DNA of 64,000 nt from Sanyastnella coralliicola (GCF_030845195.1 NZ_CP132543.1:3303501-3367500), one strand, 5' to 3'. Shown: positions 15,661 through 25,976, counted from the stretch's first letter. The notes: generated by a model from the sequence alone, not told the origin. Translations and numbers: made by a program.

Positions 15661-16853
15661 GCTTCTTTGAGTACGCCCAGCTCCTTCGCTACCTTTTCGA
15701 AGGCAGCCAGTGCTTTATCAAGATGTTCTTGGGTGTGCGCCGCACTCAACTGAACGCGGATACGCGCTTGCTCTTTTGGCACTACCGGGTAGAAGAAACC
15801 AATCACGTAAATACCTTCTTCGAGCAGGCGGTCAGCCATTACTTGCGACAACTTCGCATCGTATAGCATCACCGGTACAATGGCCGAGTCACCGTCTTTA
15901 AAATCAAGACCAATTTTGCGCAAACCGTCTTTGAAGTAGTTGGTGTTCCATTCAAGTTTGTCGCGCAATTCAGTGGTCTCATTCAAAATATCAAACACAG
16001 CAATCGAAGCACCCACGATCGATGGCGCCAATGAGTTTGAGAACAAGTACGGACGAGAGCGCTGACGTAGCATTTCGATGATCTCTTTACGACCAGTAGT
16101 GAATCCACCCATCGCGCCACCAAGCGCCTTTCCGAGCGTTCCGGTGATGATGTCAACACGACCTAGCACACCGCGAAGTTCAACTGAACCACGTCCTGTC
16201 TTGCCAATGAAACCAGTCGCGTGGCATTCATCAACCATCACAAGTGCATCATACTTATCTGCGAGATCACAGATCTTGTCAAGCTGCGCAACGTATCCAT
16301 CCATAGAGAATACACCATCGGTTACGATGATCTTGAAGCGAGCTCCTTCAGCTGCCTGAAGTTGCTTCTCCAGATCTTCCATATCGTTGTTCGCGTAGCG
16401 GTAGCGCGCTGCTTTACACAAGCGAACCCCGTCGATGATAGATGCGTGATTCAATGAATCAGAAATGATCGCGTCATCTTTCGTCAACAATGGTTCAAAT
16501 ACACCACCATTGGCATCGAATGCCGCTGCATATAGAATCGTGTCTTCCGTATGTAGGAAGTCAGCAATTTTCTCTTCGAGCGTTTTATGGATGTCTTGCG
16601 TTCCACAGATGAAACGCACAGAGCTCATTCCAAACCCATGTGTGTCTAGTGTAGCCTTCGCCGCGTCTAGCACTTTCGGATGTGATGAAAGTCCGAGGTA
16701 GTTGTTTGCACAGAAGTTCAGCACCTCTTCTCCTGTTGACACCTTGATCAAGGCGTCTTGAGGACCAGTGATGATTCGTTCCTTCTTGAACAGTCCGGCT
16801 TCTTCGATTTGCTTCAGTTCTTCCTGAAGATGTTCTTTCATCTTTCCGTACAT
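15657..16853 (-). CDS. kbl: Glycine C-acetyltransferase (2-amino-3-ketobutyrate CoA ligase)
   Basis: 398 codons. PLP enzyme of the alpha-oxoamine synthase family; cleaves 2-amino-3-oxobutyrate with CoA into glycine and acetyl-CoA (threonine catabolism). PLP lysine K242 in [22 protein letters not shown] with the aspartate contacting the pyridine nitrogen; NHASIIDG near residue 136. The length matches E. coli Kbl. No threonine dehydrogenase is adjacent in this window. The FAD oxidase overlaps its end. Confidence 0.94.
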   Translation of the reverse strand: MYGKMKEHLQEELKQIEEAGLFKKERIITGPQDALIKVSTGEEVLNFCANNYLGLSSHPKVLDAAKATLDTHGFGMSSVRFICGTQDIHKTLEEKIADFLHTEDTILYAAAFDANGGVFEPLLTKDDAIISDSLNHASIIDGVRLCKAARYRYANNDMEDLEKQLQAAEGARFKIIVTDGVFSMDGYVAQLDKICDLADKYDALVMVDECHATGFIGKTGRGSVELRGVLGRVDIITGTLGKALGGAMGGFTTGRKEIIEMLRQRSRPYLFSNSLAPSIVGASIAVFDILNETTELRDKLEWNTNYFKDGLRKIGLDFKDGDSAIVPVMLYDAKLSQVMADRLLEEGIYVIGFFYPVVPKEQARIRVQLSAAHTQEHLDKALAAFEKVAKELGVLKEA

Positions 16854-16892
16854 GGCTATGGGATTAAATTCGGGTTCAAATTTCAGGTAAAA

Positions 16893-17813
16893 TTACCGAT
16901 ACACAATGTGGCAGCGATGATCTTTCAATTCAAGTTCAACTTCTGCTCCTAATCTCACGGGCAGATTCATCGCCTCATGTCCAAATGGAAGTCCGAAAGC
17001 CACCGGTATGTTCAGGGTTTGCGAGAATCGTTCAATGATCTGTCGTTGGTTATACCCAAATGGGTTATCGCTGCTAAAACCGAAAGATTTTGTGTTGTCA
17101 CGCATGTCTGAGAACTGCCCTATGAGTAGTCCGCTCAGCTTCTCAAACTCACCAGACAGAGCGAAGTTATTCATCATTCGATCCAAGTGATAGAGCATCT
17201 CGTCAAGATCTTCAATGATCAATATTTTGCCTGAGAGATCAGGAAAGTACGGTGTGCCTCGAAGACTGTAAAGCACGCTTAGGTTACCTCCGATGAGCTT
17301 CCCTTCTGACTTTCCCTCTTTAACAACCTCAGCTTCGACATTCCATCCCGTGGTTTTCCCTTGAAGTTCATTAAAAAAGGCATCCACCACCTCCGGTGGG
17401 GAAGTGAGCAAGGTGGTTCCTACCGGAGAATGCAAAGAACTGATACCATTGACGGTTGTCCAGGAGTGAATCGCAGTGACATCGCTAAAACCACATAACC
17501 AAGGGAAGCGGTCGCGTTCCGCCGTTAGGCGAAGAAAAGGAAGCAAACGCCCAGCACCATAGCCCCCACGCATAAATAGCACTGCCTTTACATCATCAGA
17601 TGCCATCAACGCATTCAATAGTTGAGCACGGTGGGCATCATCACCGGCCAATTGACCATCGCGCTCAAACAGTCCATCTGGAACCTGAACACGAAAGCCT
17701 CTAGCCTCTATCAACTGTGAAACAGCGGCCGCTTGTTCAGGCGTGCACCAACGGCTTGCAGCGGCTAAGGCGATCGTATCTCCTTGATTTAAGAATGGTG
17801 GATTGACATGCAT
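16893..17813 (-). CDS. LD-carboxypeptidase (S66 family)
   Basis: 306 codons from ATG 17813 (a longer frame to 17855 would cross the metG promoter). Removes the terminal D-Ala from muropeptide tetrapeptides in the cytosol during peptidoglycan recycling. Motifs: IALAAASRWC at the start, the nucleophile region AVLFMRGGYGAGRLLPFL and GTPYFPDLSGKILIIEDLDE. Possible leaderless start: CAGATTTG 5 nt before ATG. Divergent from metG, with overlapping promoters; kbl follows 39 bp later. Confidence 0.88.
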   Translation of the reverse strand: MHVNPPFLNQGDTIALAAASRWCTPEQAAAVSQLIEARGFRVQVPDGLFERDGQLAGDDAHRAQLLNALMASDDVKAVLFMRGGYGAGRLLPFLRLTAERDRFPWLCGFSDVTAIHSWTTVNGISSLHSPVGTTLLTSPPEVVDAFFNELQGKTTGWNVEAEVVKEGKSEGKLIGGNLSVLYSLRGTPYFPDLSGKILIIEDLDEMLYHLDRMMNNFALSGEFEKLSGLLIGQFSDMRDNTKSFGFSSDNPFGYNQRQIIERFSQTLNIPVAFGLPFGHEAMNLPVRLGAEVELELKDHRCHIVYR

Positions 17814-17814
17814 A

Positions 17815-17845
17815 CCTGCAAATCTGCTGAAAAGAAATAATTTTG
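17815..17845 (+). promoter_or_regulatory. Promoter of metG, overlapping the divergent LD-carboxypeptidase start
   Basis: CCTG (17815-17818), 19-bp spacer, TAATTTTG (17838-17845); 20 nt before the metG ATG. The minus-strand box CAGATTTG (17826-17819) of the divergent gene lies within it, so the two promoters should compete. Confidence 0.45.
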
Positions 17846-17865
17846 CGGCGCACAATTAGAAGACA

Positions 17866-19929
17866 ATGACAGCTCCAAAGCGATACATGGTTACTTCGGC
17901 ACTCCCATATGCCAATGGTCCACTTCATATTGGTCACATTGCTGGCGCGATGCTACCGGCTGATATTTATGTTCGCCACCTGCGTTCCGCAGGGGAAGAC
18001 GTTGCCTTCGTTTGTGGAAGCGATGAACATGGCGCTGCAATTACGCTTCGCGCCAAAAAAGAGGGAGTTACCCCGAAAGACATCGTTGATCAGTACCACG
18101 AATTGATGAAGAAGACCTTCGCGGAATTCGGTATTGAGTTCGATATCTACGATCGCACTTCATCGCCTGAGCATCACAAGAACGCACAAGACTTCTTCTT
18201 GACGCTGCTTGAAAAAGGTTCTTTCGAAGTCAAAACGGAAGAGCAGTACTTCGATCACGAAGCACAGCAATTCTTGGCCGACCGTTACATCACAGGGACA
18301 TGTCCGAAGTGTGGTCACGACCATGCCTACGGTGATCAATGTGAAAACTGTGGAAGCGCATTGAGCCCAACAGACTTGATTGACCCGCGTTCTGTATTGA
18401 GCGGAAGCAAGCCAGAATTGAAAGAGACTTCACTTTGGTACCTACCAATGGGTGACCACGAAGACTGGCTGCGCGATTACATCGAGAACGGACAGTTCGA
18501 AGGGAAGTCGCAGCACGAAGTGAAAGAGTGGAAGAAGCATGTTATTGGTCAGTGTAAGTCTTGGATCGATAGCGGACTTCAATCACGTGCGATGACTCGT
18601 GACCTTGATTGGGGTGTGCCAGTGCCTGTTGAAGGTGCCGATGGAAAAGTACTCTACGTTTGGCTAGATGCTCCAATTGGATACATCACAGCCACGCAGA
18701 AATGGGCTAAAGAGCACGGAAAGAACTGGGAAGACTACTGGAAGTCTGAAGATAGCCACCTCGTGCACTTCATTGGAAAGGACAACATCGTATTCCACTG
18801 TCTGATTTTCCCAATCTTACTTCGTGAGCACGGTGATTACGTATTGCCATACAACGTACCTGCCAACGAGTTTATGAACCTGGAAGGTGATAAGATTTCG
18901 ACTTCGAGAAACTGGGCTGTATGGCTTCACGAATACCTCGAAGAATTCCCTGGAAAGCAGGATGAGTTGCGTTACGTTCTGGCGTCTATTATGCCTGAGC
19001 AGAAAGACTCAGAATTCACTTGGAACGACTACAAAGATCGCGTCAACAATGAACTTGCCGATATCCTCGGAAACTTCATCAACCGCGCGGTGGTCTTGAC
19101 ACATAAATATTACGATGGTGCTGTTCCTGCTGCTGGAGAATTGCTCCCACAGGATGAAGAGATGCTTCAAACCATCGCCGCTACTCCTGAAAAAGTAGCG
19201 AAGTTGATTCGTGGATACCGATTCCGCGAAGCGCAATTAGAAGCAATGAACCTAGCGCGTGCCGGCAACAAATACCTCACTGAGGAAGAGCCTTGGAAGA
19301 AAATCAAGGAAGATCCAGAGCGCGTAAAAACCATCATGAACATCTGTGTTCAGGTGGCAGCGAATCTTCCTTACGTGTTGCACCCATTCCTTCCGAATAC
19401 CTCAGCTAAGATTGCCTCGGCACTTGGACTGAACCATTTGGAGTGGAACGAAGCTGGGAAATCGCTACTTGAACCAGGTACTTCTATCGAGAAGACGCCA
19501 ATTCTATTTACGAAAGTGGACGACGAGTTGGTATCAGCCCAAGTTGCGAAACTGGAAGAGGCGAAGGCTGCTTCGCAAGAGCGCGAGTTGGAGCCTGTGA
19601 AAGCGAATGTTCCATTTGAGCAATTCGCTGGACTTGACATTCGCATAGCGGAGATTCTCGACGCTGAGCCAATCAAGAAAACGAAGAAGCTGTTGAAGCT
19701 CACCATCCGAACAGGTGTGGATGAGCGTACGGTTGTTTCAGGTATTGCAGAGCACTACAAACCGGAAGAAATCATCGGAAAGAAAGTATGTGTTCTTCTC
19801 AACCTTGAGCCGCGTAAGATCAAAGGCGTAGAAAGCCAGGGAATGGTACTCATGGCAGAAAACGCTGCGGGTGAACTTAGTTTTGTAACGGCTGAAAAAG
19901 GTGCTGAACCGGGCGACGGTGTTGCTTAA
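17866..19929 (+). CDS. metG: Methionyl-tRNA synthetase
   Basis: 687 codons. Class I synthetase: HIGH motif in NGPLHIGHIAGAMLPADIYVR, zinc-binding CPKCGHDH...CENCG (~residues 146-164), KMSKS equivalent KISTSRN (~residue 344) and, at the C-terminus (~575-687), a Trbp111-like tRNA-binding domain (FAGLDIRIAEILDAEPI...GVESQGMVLMA). This is the long, four-cysteine dimeric form. Its stop codon abuts the stop of convergent asd, with no room for a terminator. Confidence 0.97.
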   Translation: MTAPKRYMVTSALPYANGPLHIGHIAGAMLPADIYVRHLRSAGEDVAFVCGSDEHGAAITLRAKKEGVTPKDIVDQYHELMKKTFAEFGIEFDIYDRTSSPEHHKNAQDFFLTLLEKGSFEVKTEEQYFDHEAQQFLADRYITGTCPKCGHDHAYGDQCENCGSALSPTDLIDPRSVLSGSKPELKETSLWYLPMGDHEDWLRDYIENGQFEGKSQHEVKEWKKHVIGQCKSWIDSGLQSRAMTRDLDWGVPVPVEGADGKVLYVWLDAPIGYITATQKWAKEHGKNWEDYWKSEDSHLVHFIGKDNIVFHCLIFPILLREHGDYVLPYNVPANEFMNLEGDKISTSRNWAVWLHEYLEEFPGKQDELRYVLASIMPEQKDSEFTWNDYKDRVNNELADILGNFINRAVVLTHKYYDGAVPAAGELLPQDEEMLQTIAATPEKVAKLIRGYRFREAQLEAMNLARAGNKYLTEEEPWKKIKEDPERVKTIMNICVQVAANLPYVLHPFLPNTSAKIASALGLNHLEWNEAGKSLLEPGTSIEKTPILFTKVDDELVSAQVAKLEEAKAASQERELEPVKANVPFEQFAGLDIRIAEILDAEPIKKTKKLLKLTIRTGVDERTVVSGIAEHYKPEEIIGKKVCVLLNLEPRKIKGVESQGMVLMAENAAGELSFVTAEKGAEPGDGVA

Positions 19930-20934
19930 TTAAGACCAACGTCCTTTCGCAAGCAGGTCTTCTGCAATTTGAATCGCGTTTGTCGCCGCCCCCTTTCGAA
20001 GGTTGTCTGCCACTACCCACATGTTGAGTGTATTCTCTTGCGTGAAATCACGACGAATTCTACCTACAAATACCTCGTCTTTACCTGAAGCATATAGCGG
20101 CATTGGGTAATTGTTGATGTCCGGTTGATCTTGCACTTTGATACCGGGAAAATCAGATAAACGCTTCTTCACATCCCCGACTTCAAATGCTGATTCAAAC
20201 TCTACATTGACAGATTCCGAATGTCCACCAGCTACAGGAACACGCACAGCAGTTGCGACGACCTTAATCGTATCATCGCCTAAAATTTTGCAGGTCTCCT
20301 GCGTGAGCTTCATTTCCTCTTTCGTGTAGTCGTTATCAAGGAAAATATCGCAGTGCGGCAAGACGTTACGGTCAATGGGATATGGGTAAACCATTTCACC
20401 ATCTTCTCCTCTGCGCTCCATTTCCAATTGCTGGATTGCTGCTTGTCCGGTACCCGTTACCGATTGGTAAGTCGATACCACGACACGCTTCGCATTGAAA
20501 GCATCATGTAAGGGCTTCAAGGCCATCACTAATTGAATCGTCGAGCAGTTTGGGTTCGCTATAATGAGGTCTTCGTTGGTCACCACATCTCCATTCACCT
20601 CAGGCACCACCAGTTTGAAATTCTCATTCATGCGCCATGCTGAAGAATTGTCGATCACTGTGGTTCCGACTTCTGCAAAGCGGGGCGCCCATTCCAGGCT
20701 TACCGAACCTCCGGCGCTGAATAGTGCCACGTCAGGTTTACGCAACAAGGCTTCATCAAAGCTTACGATGGTGTGTTGCTCTCCTTTGAACTCTAACTGC
20801 TTTCCTGCAGAGCGTGAAGAGGCTACGGGAATCAATTCGCTGATAGGGAAATTGCGCTCAGCCAACAGATTCAACATGGTTCTTCCTACCATTCCTGTGG
20901 CTCCGCACACTGCTACTTTCAATCCTTGAGACAT
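19930..20934 (-). CDS. asd: Aspartate-semialdehyde dehydrogenase
   Basis: 334 codons. NADPH-dependent reduction of aspartyl phosphate, the branch point to lysine/DAP, threonine and methionine. Rossmann motif GATGMVGRTML; catalytic Cys130 in NPNCSTIQLV; YQSVTGTGQAA; catalytic His in AGGHSESVNVEFE. Length typical. A -7 box TACTTTTG lies at 20969-20976. Convergent with, and directly abutting, metG. Confidence 0.96.
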   Translation of the reverse strand: MSQGLKVAVCGATGMVGRTMLNLLAERNFPISELIPVASSRSAGKQLEFKGEQHTIVSFDEALLRKPDVALFSAGGSVSLEWAPRFAEVGTTVIDNSSAWRMNENFKLVVPEVNGDVVTNEDLIIANPNCSTIQLVMALKPLHDAFNAKRVVVSTYQSVTGTGQAAIQQLEMERRGEDGEMVYPYPIDRNVLPHCDIFLDNDYTKEEMKLTQETCKILGDDTIKVVATAVRVPVAGGHSESVNVEFESAFEVGDVKKRLSDFPGIKVQDQPDINNYPMPLYASGKDEVFVGRIRRDFTQENTLNMWVVADNLRKGAATNAIQIAEDLLAKGRWS

Positions 20935-20968
20935 AAATTAAGATTTTGTAAACCTGATTCTCAGGGGT

Positions 20969-20976
20969 CAAAAGTA
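20969..20976 (-). promoter_or_regulatory. -7 box of asd
   Basis: TACTTTTG on the minus strand, a full TAnnTTTG match, 34 nt before the ATG; no clear -33. Confidence 0.45.
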
Positions 20977-21007
20977 GTATATTTAGGCCCCTTAGCCGCC
21001 TTGTACA

Positions 21008-24000
21008 ATGCAACTGATGCGTCTTTTCCTTTTGTTGATCCTATGCAGCGTTTATTCGCTGGCCTCCGCGCAATTGACGGATGATTTCTCTGATGGTGAT
21101 TTCACCACGAATCCAGTCTGGAATGGGAATACAGAGAACTTCATTATCAACGGCAATCAACGCTTGCAGCTGAATGACGATGAGGCTTCCCAGAGTTATC
21201 TGTCTACTACTTTCGCTAGCGCGGAATTGGCTAACCAAGAATGGACCGTTTGGGTAAAACACTCATTCTCTGGCTCTTCCAACAACTTCACACGCTACTA
21301 CCTCAGCTCTCAAGCTGAGAACCTTTCCTTCTCTGGAGCTTCCAGCGCTGGAGCACAAGGTTATTTCCTGCTTTTTGGAGAATCTGGCTCTGAAGATGCC
21401 ATCCGACTTTTCCGGGATGATAACATGGGCGACCCAGTAGTAGAAATTGCAGCAGGAACAGCGGGACTAGTAGCCGGTTCTTTTGAAATCAGAGTACGTG
21501 TCACACGAGATGAATTAGGCAACTGGCAAATCTTTGTTGACCCAGATGGCGGCACGAACTACCAGCTCGAAGCTTCTGGAATGGACGATACGTATTCAGT
21601 AGCCACAACGCTTGGAGTCGTTTGTAATTACACCGTCAGTAATGCTGATGCCTTTCAATTTGACGACATCTATTTCGGTGCTCAATTCGTTGATGAAATT
21701 GCTCCCGAATTGCAGTCCATCACTACCATCAGCGCGAATGAGATTGACATCGTTTTCAATGAGGCTGTTGATGAGGCTAGCGCCGAAACGGTGGGTAATT
21801 ATTCAGTTTCGAATGGCGTTGGCTCTCCTACCACAGCTGAACGTGACGAAGTTGATCAGTCTTTGGTTCACCTGACTTTTGGAAACAACTTCCCTGAGAA
21901 TACAGAAGTAACCTTGACTGCGAATGGAGTGGAGGATCTTTCAGGCAATAGTCTTGAGGGGGGCACCTTGAACTTCACTTGGGTAGTAAGCGCTATCGCG
22001 GAAGCAGGTGACATCGTCATCAACGAGATCTTCCCTGACCCAACTCCAGCCCTAGGCCTGCCAGAGTTTGAATTCGTCGAGTTCTTCAATGCCTCTGACA
22101 ACGCCTTTGACTTGGCCAATTTTGAATTCGTCAATACGAACACTTCGAAGATCCTTCCTTCCTACCCTTTGTTACCGGGAGAATACGTGATCCTATGTGA
22201 TGATGAGGCAGCTGAAGCGCTGGAAGCTTTCGGTCCGGTGATAACTGTTGAGTCATTCACCGCTCTGAGCAATTCCGGCGATAGCCTCACCCTATTAAGC
22301 CCGGAAAGCACCATTCTCGACATTGTTGCCTACACTGACGATTGGTATGGAGCCTCAGAATTCTCCGATGGTGGAATCACCTTGGAACGCATCAATCCAT
22401 TCGCAGGATGTTCTGGGTCTGGAAACTGGAGTGCTTCACAAAGTTTCTCTGGAGGAACTCCTGGAGCCGTGAACAGCATATTCAACGACGCGCCAGATGC
22501 AACAGCACCGACGATTGCTTCGTTCTTCTTCCCAGCTGATAACAGTGTGCTCATTCAATTTGACGAACGCTTGGCCGATGATCAACTAGACTTGATTACC
22601 ATCGACATCGCGCCGGCCATTGCGATATCATCCACAGCGCTGGCAAATGACCTCAGTGCCATCGAAATCGTATTTGATAGTGAATTCGAAAGTGGCACTA
22701 GTTACACGATCACTTTGTCAAACGTAGTTGACTGCTCCGGTAATGCAAGTACTGATGACCTCATCATTGAATTTACGCGTGGCTCTGTACCTCAAGAAGG
22801 CGACTTAATCATGACCGAGATCATGGCCGCCCCAAATGCTGAAATTCCTTCACCGAACGCTGAGTACGTCGAAGTATTCAACCGTTCTGAGAATTTACTC
22901 GAGCTCACAGACCTATTGCTGAATGACGGATTCTTCGAAGAGCAAGTCGTTCTTGAACCCGGCGCCTACCTTATCATTACTGACAGCGAAGACTTGATTG
23001 ACTTCTTGTTATTCGAGAATGTAGTGGGAATGGTTGAATTCCCGGGTCTGACAAATGGCGGAAGAACCCTCACCTTGACCGATGCAGCCCTCAACGTCAT
23101 CGATGAAGTTAGCTACGAAGACAGCTGGTACAACGACCCATCCAAGGATGACGGAGGCTACAGCTTGGAGTTGATTAATCTTGAAGACCCATGTAGCGAC
23201 CAAGACAACTGGACGGCTTCACAAGCAACCACCGGACATACGGCTGGAGCTATTAATTCAGTTTACGACGAGACTCCAGATGAGGCATTTCCTGCAGTGC
23301 TTTACGCCCTCGTTTCTGGAGCCAACAGCATCGACATCTTCTTCGACGAGCAACTTGATTTGATCAGTGAAGAAACATTGGAAGCTGAGGTCGGTATCGA
23401 AACGAACGGAACCTTTGAATCATTGGGGTATCTGCAAGGCGCGACTTCCCTTATTCCTCCTACACAGCGATCAATGCGCATCGAATTCGACGGTGGGTTC
23501 TCAGCAGGAGTAACCTACATATGTCAACTCACTGGAGCCACTGATTGCTGGGGAAATTTGAACGAGGACGTTGAGTCGGTTCGTTTCGCCGTACCAGAAG
23601 ATGCGGAGGCTGGAGATTTGATCATCAATGAGATTCTCTTCGACCCTTATACAGATGGGACAGACTTCGTTGAAATCTACAACCGCTCAGAAAAGAACAT
23701 CAGTATTCTGAACTGGCAGTTGGGTAATGAAGCCAACGGAATACCTGAGAATTTCAAGCCTATTTCTGAGGTACCATTTATCATCTATCCAGGCGAATAT
23801 TTCGTCTTCACAGAATCGGTGTCTGGAGTTACTGCATTCTACCCGAACGCAGTGGAGACGGCTATCATTGAAGTAGACGACCTTCCAACATACAGCAACA
23901 ACAGCGGAGTGGTTGTGCTCACCGACAGTCTATTCACCATCAGTGACCGTGTTCCATACGACGACAGCCAACACTACCCATTGTTGGATGATACAGAAGG

Positions 24001-24448
24001 CGTTTCTCTTGAGCGCCTCAGCGCAGAACGAGATTCAGACGATGAAACCAACTGGCACAGTGCTGCAAGCATCGAAGGCTTCGCAACGCCGGGTTATATG
24101 AATAGTCAGTTCGATCAAGCCATGTCAGAGAGCGTGGTGAGCCTATCTCCAGAAGTTTTCTCACCTGACAACGATGGCTTTGAAGACAATCTGTTGATCA
24201 GTTACAACCTTGGTCGTTCCGGATTCACTGGAAACATCCAAATCTTCGATGATGGTGGTCGTTTTATCCGACGCCTCACCAACAATGAGACTTTGGGAAT
24301 TGAAGGCACCTTGAGCTGGGATGGAATTACTGACCATGGCGAGAAGGCCCCTATTGGCATCTACGTCATCATTTTCGAGGTTTTCCACCCTGATGGAGAA
24401 GTCATCTTTGAAAAATTGGTCTGCACGCTGGGGCACCAGTTAGATTAA
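21008..24448 (+). CDS. Large secreted lamin-tail-domain protein (T9SS-type cargo)
   Basis: 1146 codons; the second ATG (21017) may be the real start. Signal peptide MRLFLLLILCSVYSLASAQ. Residues ~25-225 look like a laminin-G/lectin-like jelly roll. Then Big_5-like Ig domains alternate with three lamin-tail domains starting near residues 335 (GDIVINEIFPDP), 598 (GDLIMTEIMAAP) and 869 (GDLIINEILFDP). The C-terminus (~1045-1146) is a FlgD-Ig/gliding-type domain (SPDNDGFEDNLLISY...GIYVIIFEVF), a type-B-like T9SS signal. Probably surface-exposed; adhesive or nucleic-acid-related function not shown. Two TCGCTAnCGCGGAA-type motifs lie inside. Confidence 0.8.
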   Translation: MQLMRLFLLLILCSVYSLASAQLTDDFSDGDFTTNPVWNGNTENFIINGNQRLQLNDDEASQSYLSTTFASAELANQEWTVWVKHSFSGSSNNFTRYYLSSQAENLSFSGASSAGAQGYFLLFGESGSEDAIRLFRDDNMGDPVVEIAAGTAGLVAGSFEIRVRVTRDELGNWQIFVDPDGGTNYQLEASGMDDTYSVATTLGVVCNYTVSNADAFQFDDIYFGAQFVDEIAPELQSITTISANEIDIVFNEAVDEASAETVGNYSVSNGVGSPTTAERDEVDQSLVHLTFGNNFPENTEVTLTANGVEDLSGNSLEGGTLNFTWVVSAIAEAGDIVINEIFPDPTPALGLPEFEFVEFFNASDNAFDLANFEFVNTNTSKILPSYPLLPGEYVILCDDEAAEALEAFGPVITVESFTALSNSGDSLTLLSPESTILDIVAYTDDWYGASEFSDGGITLERINPFAGCSGSGNWSASQSFSGGTPGAVNSIFNDAPDATAPTIASFFFPADNSVLIQFDERLADDQLDLITIDIAPAIAISSTALANDLSAIEIVFDSEFESGTSYTITLSNVVDCSGNASTDDLIIEFTRGSVPQEGDLIMTEIMAAPNAEIPSPNAEYVEVFNRSENLLELTDLLLNDGFFEEQVVLEPGAYLIITDSEDLIDFLLFENVVGMVEFPGLTNGGRTLTLTDAALNVIDEVSYEDSWYNDPSKDDGGYSLELINLEDPCSDQDNWTASQATTGHTAGAINSVYDETPDEAFPAVLYALVSGANSIDIFFDEQLDLISEETLEAEVGIETNGTFESLGYLQGATSLIPPTQRSMRIEFDGGFSAGVTYICQLTGATDCWGNLNEDVESVRFAVPEDAEAGDLIINEILFDPYTDGTDFVEIYNRSEKNISILNWQLGNEANGIPENFKPISEVPFIIYPGEYFVFTESVSGVTAFYPNAVETAIIEVDDLPTYSNNSGVVVLTDSLFTISDRVPYDDSQHYPLLDDTEGVSLERLSAERDSDDETNWHSAASIEGFATPGYMNSQFDQAMSESVVSLSPEVFSPDNDGFEDNLLISYNLGRSGFTGNIQIFDDGGRFIRRLTNNETLGIEGTLSWDGITDHGEKAPIGIYVIIFEVFHPDGEVIFEKLVCTLGHQLD
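21213..21226 (+). repeat. TCGCTAnCGCGGAA motif (exact)
   Basis: Inside the lamin-tail protein gene, read as FASAE. A one-mismatch copy lies at 21990-22003. Confidence 0.8.
21990..22003 (+). repeat. TCGCTAnCGCGGAA motif (one mismatch)
   Basis: GCGCTATCGCGGAA, read as SAIAE in the lamin-tail protein. Confidence 0.7.
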
Positions 24449-24452
24449 TTGC

Positions 24453-24460
24453 CACCTTTG
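24453..24460 (+). promoter_or_regulatory. -7-like box before DUF4271 (leaderless type)
   Basis: CACCTTTG, one base from TAnnTTTG, ends 4 nt before the GTG start at 24465. Confidence 0.35.
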
Positions 24461-24464
24461 GGTT

Positions 24465-25169
24465 GTGCAGCCCATTGCCCTCCTTTTAGACATAACACCG
24501 AGACTTCGCGAAGTGGATCACCTCTTCGAACCTTGGATGACTTGGTTCCTTTTGGGTGCATTAATTCTTGTGGTACTAGTTAGGGTGCAATACCCTCAGT
24601 ACATCCAACTCCTGGGCTACAACTTCACCAACTACCGCATCGCCAAGCAAACCTTCATCGACAACGAATACCAGATCAAGCCTGACTGGCTCTTCATGTT
24701 CCCGGTGTTGGTCATTGGTCACGCCTTGTTTCTGTTTTTGTTTCTCAAGAGTTCTGCTTCATTCGCTATCGCGGAAGGGGTCGGTCCGTTTTTGACCATG
24801 TGTTTCTTGGTGGCCATGGTGTTTATGTTAAAGATTGTTGCCATGCAATTGGTTTCTACCATTGGTAAACCGGGCAACAGTCTGAAAGTCTACTACGGAA
24901 ACTCAATTTTAGTCTCGGAATTAACCGGAAGCGTGTTACTTCTCCTTTCCATTGCAGCCTCCCTTTCTGAGGGTGGTCCAGCTCCCCTTCTGATCTATGT
25001 TGGGATTGGAATATACTTGTTGAGCTATTTGTTCCGTTTGTTCAGGGGTGTCATAGCGGCCATTGAAAACCGCATCTCTTTGAACTATATAATTTTGTAT
25101 CTTTGCACCCTCGAAATTCTACCCTTCGTGGTGCTGTTGAAGGTGTTTTCCACGGTTTACGGCGGTTAG
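24465..25169 (+). CDS. DUF4271 integral membrane protein
   Basis: 234 codons from a GTG start. Six or so membrane helices after an N-terminal segment (HLFEPWMTWFLLGALILVVLVRVQYP). I recognise the DUF4271 family, restricted to Bacteroidota, whose members usually sit directly upstream of a HemD-like gene, as here (37 bp). The function is unknown. The start codon is 4 nt after a CACCTTTG box. A TCGCTATCGCGGAA motif lies at 24763. Confidence 0.75.
   Translation: MQPIALLLDITPRLREVDHLFEPWMTWFLLGALILVVLVRVQYPQYIQLLGYNFTNYRIAKQTFIDNEYQIKPDWLFMFPVLVIGHALFLFLFLKSSASFAIAEGVGPFLTMCFLVAMVFMLKIVAMQLVSTIGKPGNSLKVYYGNSILVSELTGSVLLLLSIAASLSEGGPAPLLIYVGIGIYLLSYLFRLFRGVIAAIENRISLNYIILYLCTLEILPFVVLLKVFSTVYGG
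24763..24776 (+). repeat. TCGCTAnCGCGGAA motif (exact)
   Basis: In the DUF4271 gene, read as FAIAE. Confidence 0.8.
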
Positions 25170-25206
25170 GAGTAGAATTCGCTAAGGAATTTGAAACGAA
25201 CTACTT

Positions 25207-25959
25207 ATGGCTGGGCAAGACAAGGTTAAAACCATTCTCATCTCGCAACCAAAGCCTGCTTCTGATAAGTCTCCATACTTTGACTTGGCAGACAAATACA
25301 ACATGAAGATCGACTTCCGTCCTTTCATTCATGTTGAACCAGTTCCAGGACAGGAATTTCGTCAAGAGCGCATTGACCTGGAAGATCACACTGCGGTGAT
25401 TTTCACAAGTCGTAATGCCGTTGACAACTACTTCCGAATTTGTGAAGAGTTACGATTCGCTGTTCCTGATACCATGAAGTACTTCTGTATTTCAGAATCA
25501 ACTGCATTCTACCTCCAGAAATACGTTGTTTACCGCAAGCGTAAGATCTTCCATGGGAAGGCGCGTTTTGCTGACTTGATGGATTCTATCAAAAAGCACA
25601 GCAAGGAGAAGTTCCTTCTTCCATGTTCTGATTTGTTGAAGCCATCTATTCCTCATTTGTTGGAAGAAGCGAAGATCAACTACACGAAAGCTATCATGTA
25701 CCGTACGGTATGTAGCGACCTTTCTGACCTTTCAGATGTGACCTACGATATGCTAGTGTTCTTCTCTCCTTCTGGAATTGAGTCACTCTTCAAGAACTTC
25801 CCTGATTTTAAGCAGAATGCTACGCGTATTGCAGCGTTCGGCCCAACAACGGTGAAAGCAACAGAAGAATCTGGACTACGTGTTGATGTTAGCGCTCCAA
25901 ACCCAAAGGCACCCTCGATGTCGATGGCGATTGAGAACTACATCACCGGGAAAGGATAG
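25207..25959 (+). CDS. hemD: Uroporphyrinogen-III synthase
   Basis: 250 codons. Cyclises hydroxymethylbilane to uroporphyrinogen III for haem synthesis. Fold pattern: KTILISQPKPASDKSPYFDLADKYNMKIDFRPFIHVEPV, AVIFTSRNAVDNYFRI, FLLPCSDLLKPSIPHLLEEAKI, and YDMLVFFSPSGIESLFKNF. Sequence conservation in this family is low, so the assignment rests on pattern and on the DUF4271 neighbour. It precedes rnpA by 17 bp. Confidence 0.85.
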   Translation: MAGQDKVKTILISQPKPASDKSPYFDLADKYNMKIDFRPFIHVEPVPGQEFRQERIDLEDHTAVIFTSRNAVDNYFRICEELRFAVPDTMKYFCISESTAFYLQKYVVYRKRKIFHGKARFADLMDSIKKHSKEKFLLPCSDLLKPSIPHLLEEAKINYTKAIMYRTVCSDLSDLSDVTYDMLVFFSPSGIESLFKNFPDFKQNATRIAAFGPTTVKATEESGLRVDVSAPNPKAPSMSMAIENYITGKG

Positions 25960-25976
25960 GCCTGCCCACTACTTTC

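Noticed and set aside
25098-25105. TATCTTTG inside the DUF4271 gene as a hemD promoter
   Set aside because: The TTTG upstream is at 15 bp, not 19, and the DUF4271-hemD gap is short enough for co-transcription; left as unproven.
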